A stretch of 64,000 nucleotides of DNA from Tenacibaculum agarivorans (GTDB lineage Bacteria; Bacteroidota; Bacteroidia; Flavobacteriales; Flavobacteriaceae), in contig NZ_MSMP01000003.1 of NCBI RefSeq assembly GCF_001936575.1, positions 1-64,000 on the forward strand, in the 5' to 3' direction. The notes under the pieces were generated by a model. That model made no database searches, was not told where the DNA came from, and worked only from the letters and a program-made list of their open reading frames with translations. Every line of letters starts with the position of its first letter. The first letter of the stretch is position 1. Shown here in pieces: positions 34,862 to 43,848 of the stretch. The position numbers and the translations under genes were made by a program.

Positions 34862-35728
34862 TTGAAAAAAGTAATTTATATATGTAGTATAATTGCTTGT
34901 TTTTCATGTGATAAAATCAATCTATTACGTTCAGAGGGGGCACAAAAACGTAATGAACCTATAGTTGCTTCTGTGGGAGAGGCAAAGCTATATTTATCTG
35001 ATGTAGATGGTATAGTACCAAAGGGTACAGCTAAAAATGACAGTTTAGTTTTGATTAAAAGTTTTATTACAACTTGGGCAAAACAACAATTATTACTTCA
35101 AAAAGCAGAAAATAACATATCTGAAGGTCAAAGTAATCAAATAGATCAGTTGGTAAAAGACTATAAGGAGAGTTTATATATCAATGACTATAAGGAGAGT
35201 TTGATCAATCAGCAATTAGATACTATTATTTCTGATGAATCAATTGCTCAATATTATTTAAGAAATAAAGAGAATTTTAGATTAAATGAAGAGCTATTAC
35301 AAATAAAGTTCATTTATTTTGGAAAAGATTTTTTAGATAAGGAAGAAGCAATTAAAAAATTCAAGTCAAGTGAAATTGAAGATTTAGAGGAGCTGGAGAA
35401 TTTAACTATTAATTTTAAAGATTATCAGTTAAGAGATTCTACATGGATTACTTATGATAAATTTTTACTTAAAATTCCGCCTTTTAGATATGAAAAGAAA
35501 GAAAATTTGTTAAAAAAATCCAAATTCATTCAAAAAGAAGATAGTTTAGGAGTATATTTGGTCGCTGTGAATGGAGTTTTAAAAAGAAATGACATTGCTC
35601 CTATAAGTTATATTAAAAACAACATTAAACAACTTATTTTACACAAGCGTAAGATAGAGTTAGTTAGAGAGATAGAAAAAACGTTGATTAATGATGCAAT
35701 TAAAAACAATGAGTTTAAAGAGTATTAG
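34862..35728 (+). CDS. SurA-like periplasmic lipoprotein without a clear parvulin domain
   Basis: 288 residues from a TTG start at 34862 (13 bases behind the previous gene, with a purine-rich sequence before it). A short lipoprotein signal ends in I-A-C-F-S-C. Residues ~40-130 resemble the SurA/PpiC N-terminal chaperone helices (S-V-G-E-A-K-L-Y-L-S-D-V-D, L-V-L-I-K-S-F-I), but the H-I-L-x and F-G-x-H isomerase motifs are absent. It is probably a chaperone-like paralogue that works with the flanking isomerases. Confidence 0.78.
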   Translation: MKKVIYICSIIACFSCDKINLLRSEGAQKRNEPIVASVGEAKLYLSDVDGIVPKGTAKNDSLVLIKSFITTWAKQQLLLQKAENNISEGQSNQIDQLVKDYKESLYINDYKESLINQQLDTIISDESIAQYYLRNKENFRLNEELLQIKFIYFGKDFLDKEEAIKKFKSSEIEDLEELENLTINFKDYQLRDSTWITYDKFLLKIPPFRYEKKENLLKKSKFIQKEDSLGVYLVAVNGVLKRNDIAPISYIKNNIKQLILHKRKIELVREIEKTLINDAIKNNEFKEY

Positions 35729-37070
35729 TAGTGTACTAATTTTAGGGTTACTTCCTTTTTTGAGTAGTGCTCAGGAAAATAAAATTGATGGTGTAGCAGT
35801 AGTAATTGGTAAAAACATTGTTTTAGATTCTGATATAGAGAAGTTTAAACAAGAGGTTGAGTTAAGAAGTGAGGGTAAGGTTCAAATCTCAGATTGCGAG
35901 ATGTTAGAAGAATTAATGCAACAAAAATTACTAGCACATCACGCAGTTGTAGATAGTGTAGTAGTTTCTCAAAGTGAAATTGACTCTAGAGTACAAAGAA
36001 GTATAGCTTTTTTTACTCAGGAATATGGTTCTGAAGATAAGGTGGTTGAAGCATATGGTTTTAATGACGTTAAAGATTTAAAGAAAGAACTAGGACGAGT
36101 TCAAAAAGAAAACTTACTTATAGAGAAAGAACAACAAAAAGTTACTGAAGATATAGATGTTACTCCAGAAGAAGTTCGTTTGTATTTTAACGGATTAAAA
36201 GATAAAGAAGAACTACCTGAATTTCCTGCTGAAGTACAATTAGCTCAGATAGTATTAAGAGCTGAAGCTACAGAAGAAGAGAACAATGAAATCATTGACA
36301 AATTAAATAAAATTAAAAAGGAGATTGAAGTAGATGGTGCTAGTTTTAAATTAAAAGCTATTATCAATTCTGATGATCCATCTGTAGGTAGAAATGGAGG
36401 TAATATGGGACCGATCACTAAAGATAGTCCTTTTATAAAAGAATTTAAAGAAGTAGCTTTTTCTTTAGATGAAGGTCAAATCTCTGAACCATTTAAAACT
36501 ATTTTTGGTTATCATATTGTTTTGTTGAATAAAATAAAAGGAAATGCTAGAGATGTATCACACATATTAATGACTCCAGAAATTAGTGATAAAAAACTAG
36601 AAGAAACTAAGCAAAAGCTTGATAGTATAAGAATAGATGTAGCTGAAGGAAAGATTAAATTTGATGAAGCCGCAAGAAAATATTCTGAAGATAAAGAAAC
36701 AAAAAATAGTGGTGGATTAATTGTTAATCCTTATACAGGTGAAACTACTTTTGATTTGACAAGAATGGATCCTGCACTTTATGGTAGAATTAATGATCTA
36801 CAAAAAGGAGAATTATCTGAAGTTTTTTATGATGAAACTAGAGCAGGAGAGAAGATGTATAAACTCATCTTTATGAAAGAAAGAACCAATACGCATAAAG
36901 CAGATCTAGTAGAAGATTATGTAAAGGTTCAACAATTAGCTTTAACGAAGAAAAAAGAAGAAACAATCACAAAATGGTCAAAAGATAAGATATTAGAAAC
37001 TTATATTAAGCTTGGAAGTAATTATAAAAAGTGTAACTTTAAAGCGAATTGGAAAAAAGATAATCAATAA
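35709..37070 (+). CDS. SurA-like peptidyl-prolyl isomerase
   Basis: 453 residues from the ATG at 35709, which gives a normal signal peptide (M-S-L-K-S then a hydrophobic stretch ending S-S-A-Q); an ATG at 35691 adds six residues. It overlaps the previous gene by 20 bases. The N-terminal SurA domain (I-D-G-V-A-V-V-I-G-K-N-I-V-L-D-S-D-I) is followed by two parvulin domains (L-A-Q-I-V-L-R and V-S-H-I-L-M-T; F-G-Y-H-I-V-L in the first). SurA carries unfolded outer-membrane proteins across the periplasm. The moxR gene starts directly after its stop codon. Confidence 0.9.
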   Translation: MSLKSISSVLILGLLPFLSSAQENKIDGVAVVIGKNIVLDSDIEKFKQEVELRSEGKVQISDCEMLEELMQQKLLAHHAVVDSVVVSQSEIDSRVQRSIAFFTQEYGSEDKVVEAYGFNDVKDLKKELGRVQKENLLIEKEQQKVTEDIDVTPEEVRLYFNGLKDKEELPEFPAEVQLAQIVLRAEATEEENNEIIDKLNKIKKEIEVDGASFKLKAIINSDDPSVGRNGGNMGPITKDSPFIKEFKEVAFSLDEGQISEPFKTIFGYHIVLLNKIKGNARDVSHILMTPEISDKKLEETKQKLDSIRIDVAEGKIKFDEAARKYSEDKETKNSGGLIVNPYTGETTFDLTRMDPALYGRINDLQKGELSEVFYDETRAGEKMYKLIFMKERTNTHKADLVEDYVKVQQLALTKKKEETITKWSKDKILETYIKLGSNYKKCNFKANWKKDNQ

Positions 37071-38024
37071 ATGTCAGACGTTACTGCAGTAAATAATTTA
37101 GTAACTAAATATACACAGTTACAACAAGAAATAGGTAAAGTAATTATTGGTCAAAAAGAAGCGGTTAATTTCACGTTGTTATCCGTTTTTTGTGGAGGAC
37201 ACTCTCTTCTTATAGGTGTGCCTGGATTAGCAAAAACGCTACTAGTAAATACTATTTCAGATGCGTTAGGATTAGGATTTAATAGAATACAGTTTACTCC
37301 TGATTTAATGCCATCTGATATACTTGGAAGTGAAATTTTAGATGAAACTAGAAATTTCAAATTTATAAAAGGACCTATTTTCTCTAACATTATTTTAGCA
37401 GACGAAATCAATAGAACACCGCCTAAAACTCAAGCAGCTTTATTAGAAGCTATGCAGGAGCGTTCAGTAACAATAGCCGGTAACCATTATAAACTTGATT
37501 TACCTTTTTTTGTATTAGCTACACAAAACCCAATTGAGCAAGAAGGAACATATCCTTTACCAGAAGCTCAGTTAGACCGTTTCATGTTTTCTATTAATTT
37601 AGATTATCCTAGTTTTGAAGAAGAAGTACAAGTAGTTAAAAACACTACAGCTGAGCTTAATCAAAAAGTAAACGCTTTATTTAGTGCTTCCGAAATCATT
37701 GAAATCCAAAAATTAATTAGAAAAATACCTGTTGCAGATAATGTAGTAGAATATGCTGTTTCTTTAGTAGGAAAAACAAGACCTAAATCTGAAAATGCTA
37801 CAGATCTAGTTAAAAAATATATTGATTGGGGAGCTGGTCCGCGTGCTTCACAGAATTTAATTTTAGCAGCTAAAGCTAATGCAGCAGTAAATGGAAAATA
37901 CTCTCCTGATATTGAAGATGTTCAAGCAGTAGCAATCCCTATACTTTCACATAGGGTCGTTAAAAATTATAAAGCAGAAGCAGAGGGAGTTACAGTTAAA
38001 GAAGTAATTACTTCTTTATTTTAA
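37071..38024 (+). CDS. MoxR-family AAA ATPase
   Basis: 317 residues. Walker A is degenerate-looking but typical of the family (L-L-I-G-V-P-G-L-A-K-T), Walker B is I-I-L-A-D-E-I-N-R (about 104-112), and T-Q-N-P-I-E-Q-E-G-T-Y-P-L-P-E-A-Q-L-D-R-F is the sensor/arginine region. MoxR ATPases act as chaperones for enzyme or metal-centre maturation. They are normally followed by DUF58 and Bat genes. Here the next gene is an unrelated lipoprotein on the other strand, so the Bat partners are not adjacent. Its position behind three SurA-type genes suggests a link to envelope protein quality control. Confidence 0.92.
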   Translation: MSDVTAVNNLVTKYTQLQQEIGKVIIGQKEAVNFTLLSVFCGGHSLLIGVPGLAKTLLVNTISDALGLGFNRIQFTPDLMPSDILGSEILDETRNFKFIKGPIFSNIILADEINRTPPKTQAALLEAMQERSVTIAGNHYKLDLPFFVLATQNPIEQEGTYPLPEAQLDRFMFSINLDYPSFEEEVQVVKNTTAELNQKVNALFSASEIIEIQKLIRKIPVADNVVEYAVSLVGKTRPKSENATDLVKKYIDWGAGPRASQNLILAAKANAAVNGKYSPDIEDVQAVAIPILSHRVVKNYKAEAEGVTVKEVITSLF

Positions 38025-38377
38025 TCTTTTACCAACTTATCAGTTAAAACTTTGGTAGTTTCATTAAAATTATACTCAAATGTATAATTACCAGATTCCA
38101 ATGGAGTTTCACCAACAAAATCAATGGGCATCCAACCATACTGTTGTCCTTCAATAGTAATATTCACTGAACCATAACTATAAGATGTTTCAAATGCTTT
38201 GTAATCAGATGTTTCATTAGGTTTGAGGTTACCAAAATTTACTTCATTAAACGTAGCGTTTTCGAAGGTAATATTACTATTATTTTTAAGTCGTATTCTT
38301 ATTTCTCCTTCTATACTTTCAGATGTTGAACAAGACAAAAAAAAGATGATAAATAAAAAACTGTAGATATATCTCAT
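38021..38377 (-). CDS. Small lipoprotein of unknown function
   Basis: 118 residues. The signal ends F-L-S-C-S-T, a good lipobox (Cys16). The mature part is a small beta-rich domain (I-R-I-R-L-K-N-N-S-N-I-T-F) with repeated aromatic residues. No family is recognised. The stop codon overlaps that of moxR on the other strand (4 bases shared), so the two genes converge with no room for a terminator. Confidence 0.75.
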   Translation of the reverse strand: MRYIYSFLFIIFFLSCSTSESIEGEIRIRLKNNSNITFENATFNEVNFGNLKPNETSDYKAFETSYSYGSVNITIEGQQYGWMPIDFVGETPLESGNYTFEYNFNETTKVLTDKLVKD

Positions 38378-38442
38378 GGTTTATTCTTTTCAATAAGATA
38401 TCATTTAATCTGTATGGTTGCGTTGAAAATTAATTTTTATAT

Positions 38443-38476
38443 AAAAAAACTCGGAATTTTAAAATCCCGAGTTTAT
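38443..38476 (-). terminator. Rho-independent terminator of the secreted endonuclease gene
   Basis: AAACTCGG (38447-38454) pairs with CCGAGTTT (38467-38474) and the stem continues inward after one mismatch (ATTTT/AAAAT). The minus strand has a T-run behind it. Confidence 0.85.
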
Positions 38477-38496
38477 ATTCCATACGATTGAAAAGT

Positions 38497-41088
38497 TTAG
38501 TTTTTAATAATCTTTTTAGTAAAAGAGCGTTGTCCATCACTTATTTCAAGTATATAAATCCCTTGAGTAAAGCTACTAACATCAATTGCTTTATCTGTAC
38601 TTCCAACTTTAATAATTTGTCCAACATAGTTCATGATTTTAAAAGTAGCTTCTCTAGCATCTCTTAAAGATATATTTATAAAGTCTGTAGTTGGATTAGG
38701 ATAAATGTCAGCTTTAAAAATTGGTTCTTCATTGCTTAATTCTTCATCTATTTGAATAGGAGTTGAAGTATTAGAATTCCTTGAAGAAGTTCCTATGTTT
38801 ACAGTATAATCTTCAACTTCTCCATATGAAAAAGTTTCACATGCTGTAGGTGCTCCATTCCACTTCATAGATACACGCATTCTTGTAGCGCCAGTTTTTG
38901 CTGTGTTTGGAATAGTAAAAGTATATGATAAATTTCCAGCACTAGACGATGAACCAGACACTACTTCTTCACCTGATTCAAAAGTACCATTTTGATTAAA
39001 ATCTATCCAAACTTTCCAATATTCAGTATAAGGAGAACCAACAAAAGCAGCGCTAACAATAATTGTATTACTACCAAAAGATAAATTACCAGTTAAATTT
39101 GTGAAATCTCCATATCCTCCGTTTGCAGCTGTACTATTTGAAATACCACCAATTGTTACGTTGTCAATGTATTCATAATTGGTACTATTTCCTTTAGAAC
39201 TACAATAGACTGCTGTTGCTGATTGTGTGGTAACAGTAATAGCATTACTAGAATTTGAAACATTTCCTGCAGCATCAATAGCTCTTATAGTAAATGTATA
39301 CGTAGTATTGGCTGTTAATCCTGTTACATTATAATTAGTGTTGGTTATAGTAGTAATTCTAGTAGATCCTCTGAATACCTCATAACCAGTTACAGCTATA
39401 TTATCCGTAGAAGCAGACCAACTTAAGTTAACTGAAGTTTGTGTAGTATTAGATGCTCCTAAATTTGAAGGAGGAGATGGGGCTAATGTGTCTGGACCAG
39501 GACCACTTCCACCACCATCTACACTATGTGTACCTAATCCATCAGAGGTGTTATTAGCTAAAGAATCCCATTCAGAAGTTGTATAAGATGTATTAGGAGA
39601 AGTAATTGAAGATTTACGACGTAAAGTTACGTCTTTACCAAAATTAGAGCTGCTATTAGAAGTACCAACAACATCAATAATAGAACTATTTTTAAATAAA
39701 GCTACAGCATCATTTCCATTAAAATTTACTACACCACCACTAATTGTTTGGTTGGCATTACTTGTTATAGCTGATGATGCACTTGAATGTGCTATTACAT
39801 ATACTTCACCGTTAGCTAATTGTCCAGATAAATTCAATGTACTACCCCAAGAATTATTACCATTGGTAGTTTTCTGTAATGAATATCCTGATAAGTTAAC
39901 CGTACTACCTGTAAAATTAGCAATTTCAATAGCTTTATTAAAAGATGAACCTTCAACATACTCTGAGATAATTAATTCTGTTGTAGTTCCTGTTCCTCCA
40001 CCAGTACCTCCAGAGGTAGTAGTCACACTTACACTGTTACTATTTCCAGATACATTACCAGTAGCATCAAAAGCTCTCACACTAAAAGAGTATGAAGTAC
40101 CAGCAGTTAATCCAGTTACATTATAAGATGTTGAAGATGTGGTGTTAATAAGAGTTGTTCCATTGTATATATTATAACCTGTTACAGCTACATTATCTGT
40201 AGAAGCATTCCAAGTTAAATCTACTGAGTTTTGAGAAATATTTGAAGCTATTAAACCTGAAGGTATAGAAGGAGCTTGTGTATCAGTAGAGCCACCGCCT
40301 GTATTAAATAGGTCTTCAGCTTGTGGACCACCCCAAATTTGAGTAGCAAAAGCAGGATTATCAATAAAAGGATTTCTGTTTCCTTGTTCTTGTGCTAAAA
40401 TAGGGTTACGCTGCTTTTCTAAATCTGAAACAGGATCTTCGGCATTCCACTGTAAGAATAGACTGATCATGTTTGAATCTGTAGCTACAGTACTTCCTAC
40501 TCCCACATTAGTTGGTAATGTTTGATTTCCGTAGCGTAAATACATATACATCATCATTCTTGCAACATCACCTTTCCATTCATCACCGGGGTACCAGTGA
40601 CCTTGAGGAGTAATATAAGAAGCTGCTCCACTACCTGCAGCAAACTTTCTATTACTTCTTGAAGAATTTCTAGAACCATCACAAGGTCGTAAACTATGCG
40701 CGTCAGATCCAGGACCAGAACTTCCTAAATTTGGATTTCCTAAAGATCTAGGGTATACATGTTCTCTATTCCAGTCTCCAGAACTACCACCATTTGCATC
40801 TCTTCCTCTAGTTCTATCATTAGTTATATTAGAATCTGAATCATCCCAACCATAAATTAATAAAACACGAGAAGAATTATTAGGATCTAAATCAGTTTGC
40901 TTTAAAGCATTCCATACACCTGGCGTATAGCTTAAAAAATTATTATGTGTACTGATTATTTTTGTGGCAAGTTCATTTTTAAGTGATTGACCACTAAGAT
41001 TTAAATTTACATCATTATAATATGATGGAATTTGGCTGAACACTGATAGTGAGGTAATCAGTGTTACAATGAGAAAAAATTTTTTCAT
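38497..41088 (-). CDS. Type IX-secreted endonuclease I-family nuclease with FN3, lamin-tail and GEVED domains
   Basis: 863 residues. The signal peptide ends S-V-F-S-Q. Residues ~20-250 are an endonuclease I domain with W-N-R-E-H-V-Y-P-R-S-L-G, D-A-H-S-L-R-P and R-S-N-R-K-F. Then come an FN3 domain (about 272-360), a lamin-tail domain (about 368-520, L-I-I-S-E-Y-V-E-G-S), a second FN3 (about 537-628), a GEVED domain (about 635-775, W-K-V-W-I-D-F-N-Q-N-G and G-E-V-E-D-Y) and a type A sorting domain (Y-P-N-P-T-T-D to the end). It should be an extracellular DNase or RNase used to feed on nucleic acids. The two FN3 copies have very similar sequence and look like an internal duplication. Confidence 0.93.
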   Translation of the reverse strand: MKKFFLIVTLITSLSVFSQIPSYYNDVNLNLSGQSLKNELATKIISTHNNFLSYTPGVWNALKQTDLDPNNSSRVLLIYGWDDSDSNITNDRTRGRDANGGSSGDWNREHVYPRSLGNPNLGSSGPGSDAHSLRPCDGSRNSSRSNRKFAAGSGAASYITPQGHWYPGDEWKGDVARMMMYMYLRYGNQTLPTNVGVGSTVATDSNMISLFLQWNAEDPVSDLEKQRNPILAQEQGNRNPFIDNPAFATQIWGGPQAEDLFNTGGGSTDTQAPSIPSGLIASNISQNSVDLTWNASTDNVAVTGYNIYNGTTLINTTSSTSYNVTGLTAGTSYSFSVRAFDATGNVSGNSNSVSVTTTSGGTGGGTGTTTELIISEYVEGSSFNKAIEIANFTGSTVNLSGYSLQKTTNGNNSWGSTLNLSGQLANGEVYVIAHSSASSAITSNANQTISGGVVNFNGNDAVALFKNSSIIDVVGTSNSSSNFGKDVTLRRKSSITSPNTSYTTSEWDSLANNTSDGLGTHSVDGGGSGPGPDTLAPSPPSNLGASNTTQTSVNLSWSASTDNIAVTGYEVFRGSTRITTITNTNYNVTGLTANTTYTFTIRAIDAAGNVSNSSNAITVTTQSATAVYCSSKGNSTNYEYIDNVTIGGISNSTAANGGYGDFTNLTGNLSFGSNTIIVSAAFVGSPYTEYWKVWIDFNQNGTFESGEEVVSGSSSSAGNLSYTFTIPNTAKTGATRMRVSMKWNGAPTACETFSYGEVEDYTVNIGTSSRNSNTSTPIQIDEELSNEEPIFKADIYPNPTTDFINISLRDAREATFKIMNYVGQIIKVGSTDKAIDVSSFTQGIYILEISDGQRSFTKKIIKN

Positions 41089-41224
41089 TGATTAAAAGTT
41101 TGGGTTAAGTTTTTTAGTCGTTAACAAATAACAGTTGAATATGTTAATAAAACATTAACAAACAGTTAATTATCGTTAAGTTATTAACAAAAAGAAATCA
41201 AGTGGAAAATCATTAGAAAAAATG

Positions 41225-41232
41225 TAAATTTG
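41225..41232 (+). promoter_or_regulatory. Probable -7 element of pheT
   Basis: TAAATTTG fits TAnnTTTG, 23 bases before the start codon; the -33 region has TGG rather than TTG. Confidence 0.5.
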
Positions 41233-41255
41233 CAGGCTAAATACTAAACTAAAAA

Positions 41256-43682
41256 ATGAAGATATCATATAACTGGCTACAACAGTTTTTACAGTTTGAT
41301 TGGGCACCAGAAAAGATAGGTGAGTTATTGACCGATTTAGGACTTGAAGTTGAGGGAATTGAATTAAAAGAGAGTATTAAAGGAAGTCTTAAAGGGGTTG
41401 TTGTTGGTGAAGTTTTAACTTGTGTAAAACATCCAAATGCAGATAAATTAAAAGTAACTACCGTTAATTTAGGTTTGGAAAACCCAGTTCAAATTGTGTG
41501 TGGAGCTCCTAACGTTGCTGCTGGACAGAAAGTTCCTGTAGCTACTATTGGAACTATGTTATATGATGACAAAGGAGAAGGCTTTAAAATTAAGAAAGGG
41601 AAAATAAGAGGTGAAGAGAGTCATGGGATGATTTGTGCTGAAGATGAATTAGGATTAGGAAATAGTCATGATGGAATAATGATACTTGATAATGACTTAA
41701 AACCAGGAACACTATGTTCTGAAGTTTTCAATATTGAAGTAGATCATGTATTTGAAATTGGTTTAACACCGAACAGAGCAGATGCGATGAGTCATTATGG
41801 TGTAGCAAGAGACTTACGTGCCGGTTTATCTCAAAAAGAGGTTGTTTTAGAATTAATCTCTCCTTCAGTTTCTGACTTTCATGTAGATGAAAGAAGATTA
41901 AAAATTGATGTTGAAGTTGAAAATAAAGAATTAGTACCAAGATATTGTGGTATTACTATTACTGATGTTGAAGTAAAAGAATCTCCTGAGTGGATTAAAA
42001 ATAGATTAAAAGCAATAGGAATTGCACCTAAAAATAATGTAGTAGATATTACAAATTATGTATTACATGAATTAGGACAACCGTTACACGCTTTTGATGC
42101 TTCAAAAATTAAAGGGAATAAAGTTGTAGTTAAAACTTTAGAAGAAGGAACAAAATTTACAACTTTAGATGAAGTAGAAAGAGAATTATCTGGAGAAGAT
42201 ATTATGATTTGTGATGCTGAAGAAAATCCATTATGTATTGGAGGAGTATTTGGAGGTTTAAAATCAGGAGTTACTGAAAATACAACTACAATTTTCTTAG
42301 AAAGTGCTTACTTTAATCCAGTTTCTGTACGTAAAACCGCAAAAAGACATGGACTAAACACAGATGCATCTTTCCGTTTTGAAAGAGGAATTGATATCAA
42401 TCAAACGAAATATGCATTAAAAAGAGCTGCTTTATTAATAGAAGAATATGCAGGAGGTAAAATGTCTTCAGATATTATGGATTTCTTCCCTGAAAAAGTG
42501 AAAGATTTTGAGGTGTTTTTATCTTTTGAAAATGTATATAGATTAATAGGTCAAGAGATACCAAAAGAGACTATTAAAAAGATTTTAGCTTCTTTAGAAA
42601 TAAAAATTAATAGTGTTACCGAAGCAGGCTTAGGTCTTGTGATACCATCTTATAGGGTTGATGTACAAAGAGAAGCAGATATTATCGAAGAGATTTTAAG
42701 AGTTTATGGTTATAATAATATTGAGTTTTCTCATAAATTAAATACGTCTATTTCTTTTGATAGTGATATTCAGGTAAAAGTAGAAAACTTAGCTGCTAAT
42801 CAGTTAATTTCATTAGGATTCAATGAAACTATGGCTAATTCATTAACTAAAGCAGATTATATAGCACTTTCCGAGGATTTAAATGAAAACTTTAATGTAG
42901 AAATGTTAAATCCATTAAGTAATGATTTAAAAGTAATGAGACAATCTTTACTATTTAGTGGTTTAGAGAGCATTGCTTACAATATTAATAGAAAAAACAG
43001 TGCTTTAAAGTTTTTTGAATTTGGGAAAACCTACCATAAATATGAAAATGGTTATCAGGAAGATAAACATTTAACACTATTTGTAACTGGTAATAGAAAT
43101 AAAGAAAGTTGGAAGGTAGCTTCTCAAACTTCAGATTTTTTCTATTTAAAAGGTGTAGTCTCTAGTATTTTAGAAAGATTAGGAGTAACTAAATTAAAAT
43201 CATCACCAATTAAATCAGATGTTTTTTCTGAAGGAATTACTCTGAGTTTAGGAAAAACTAAGTTAGTTGATTTAGGAGTCGTAAAACGAGCAATAACTAA
43301 AGAGTTCTCTATAAAACAAGAGGTCCTTTTTGCAGATTTTAAATGGGATGCTATCTCAGGTTTAATCGGAAAGAAGAATATTAAAGTAGCTGACCTACCT
43401 AAATTCCCTGCAGTAAAAAGAGATTTAGCATTATTGTTGGATAATAAAGTAGAGTTTAAAGAAATCTACAACTTAGCTTTTCAAGCAGAAAGAAAGTTAT
43501 TGAAAGATGTAGATTTATTTGATGTTTATGAAGGTAAAAATTTACCTGAAGGTAAAAAATCGTATGCGGTTAGTTTTGTTCTGCAAGATGAAAACAAAAC
43601 GCTAAACGATAAACAAATCGATAAAATAATGCAAAAATTGCAACAAACATTCGAAAAGAATGTTGGTGCAGAATTAAGATAA
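41256..43682 (+). CDS. pheT: Phenylalanyl-tRNA synthetase beta subunit
   Basis: 808 residues, the full length. In order: a tRNA-binding OB domain (about 40-150, V-V-V-G-E-V-L-T-C-V-K-H-P-N-A-D-K-L), the B3/B4 editing region (V-P-R-Y-C-G, N-N-V-V-D-I-T-N-Y-V), the B5 domain and the C-terminal anticodon-binding fold (F-P-A-V-K-R-D-L-A-L-L). It works with PheS, which is not in this window. It has its own promoter and terminator. Confidence 0.97.
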   Translation: MKISYNWLQQFLQFDWAPEKIGELLTDLGLEVEGIELKESIKGSLKGVVVGEVLTCVKHPNADKLKVTTVNLGLENPVQIVCGAPNVAAGQKVPVATIGTMLYDDKGEGFKIKKGKIRGEESHGMICAEDELGLGNSHDGIMILDNDLKPGTLCSEVFNIEVDHVFEIGLTPNRADAMSHYGVARDLRAGLSQKEVVLELISPSVSDFHVDERRLKIDVEVENKELVPRYCGITITDVEVKESPEWIKNRLKAIGIAPKNNVVDITNYVLHELGQPLHAFDASKIKGNKVVVKTLEEGTKFTTLDEVERELSGEDIMICDAEENPLCIGGVFGGLKSGVTENTTTIFLESAYFNPVSVRKTAKRHGLNTDASFRFERGIDINQTKYALKRAALLIEEYAGGKMSSDIMDFFPEKVKDFEVFLSFENVYRLIGQEIPKETIKKILASLEIKINSVTEAGLGLVIPSYRVDVQREADIIEEILRVYGYNNIEFSHKLNTSISFDSDIQVKVENLAANQLISLGFNETMANSLTKADYIALSEDLNENFNVEMLNPLSNDLKVMRQSLLFSGLESIAYNINRKNSALKFFEFGKTYHKYENGYQEDKHLTLFVTGNRNKESWKVASQTSDFFYLKGVVSSILERLGVTKLKSSPIKSDVFSEGITLSLGKTKLVDLGVVKRAITKEFSIKQEVLFADFKWDAISGLIGKKNIKVADLPKFPAVKRDLALLLDNKVEFKEIYNLAFQAERKLLKDVDLFDVYEGKNLPEGKKSYAVSFVLQDENKTLNDKQIDKIMQKLQQTFEKNVGAELR

Positions 43683-43686
43683 TATT

Positions 43687-43709
43687 AGCTCCTAATGGAG
43701 CTTTTTTTA
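43687..43709 (+). terminator. Rho-independent terminator of pheT
   Basis: AGCTCC (43687-43692), loop TAAT, GGAGCT (43697-43702), then seven Ts. Confidence 0.88.
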
Positions 43710-43811
43710 TAATTTTATATTACCTCGAGTATTATTGAGTTTAAAAGTTTTAAACGAAAATAAGTAGTGCAGTCAACTAGAGGTGATAATACCTAAAGAT
43801 AATTTTTAAAA

Positions 43812-43840
43812 AGGTCTCGACTGCGCTCGACCTGTCCTGT
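43812..43840. repeat. REP-like palindrome between pheT and pyrD
   Basis: AGGTCTCGA (43812-43820) is partly inverted against TCGACCT (43827-43833) around the core CTGCGC and is followed by GTCCTG. The sequence has the CTCGA-rich make-up of the element at 17922-18042 and of elements common between genes in Flavobacteriia. It starts 38 bases before the pyrD ATG and ends 8 bases before it. Confidence 0.6.
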
Positions 43841-43848
43841 TAAGTACA

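Noticed and set aside
39752..40126. 124-residue open frame on the plus strand
   Set aside because: It is antisense to the FN3 and lamin-tail domains of the nuclease, has no start signal, and its Val/Leu/Pro-rich composition is that of a shadow frame.
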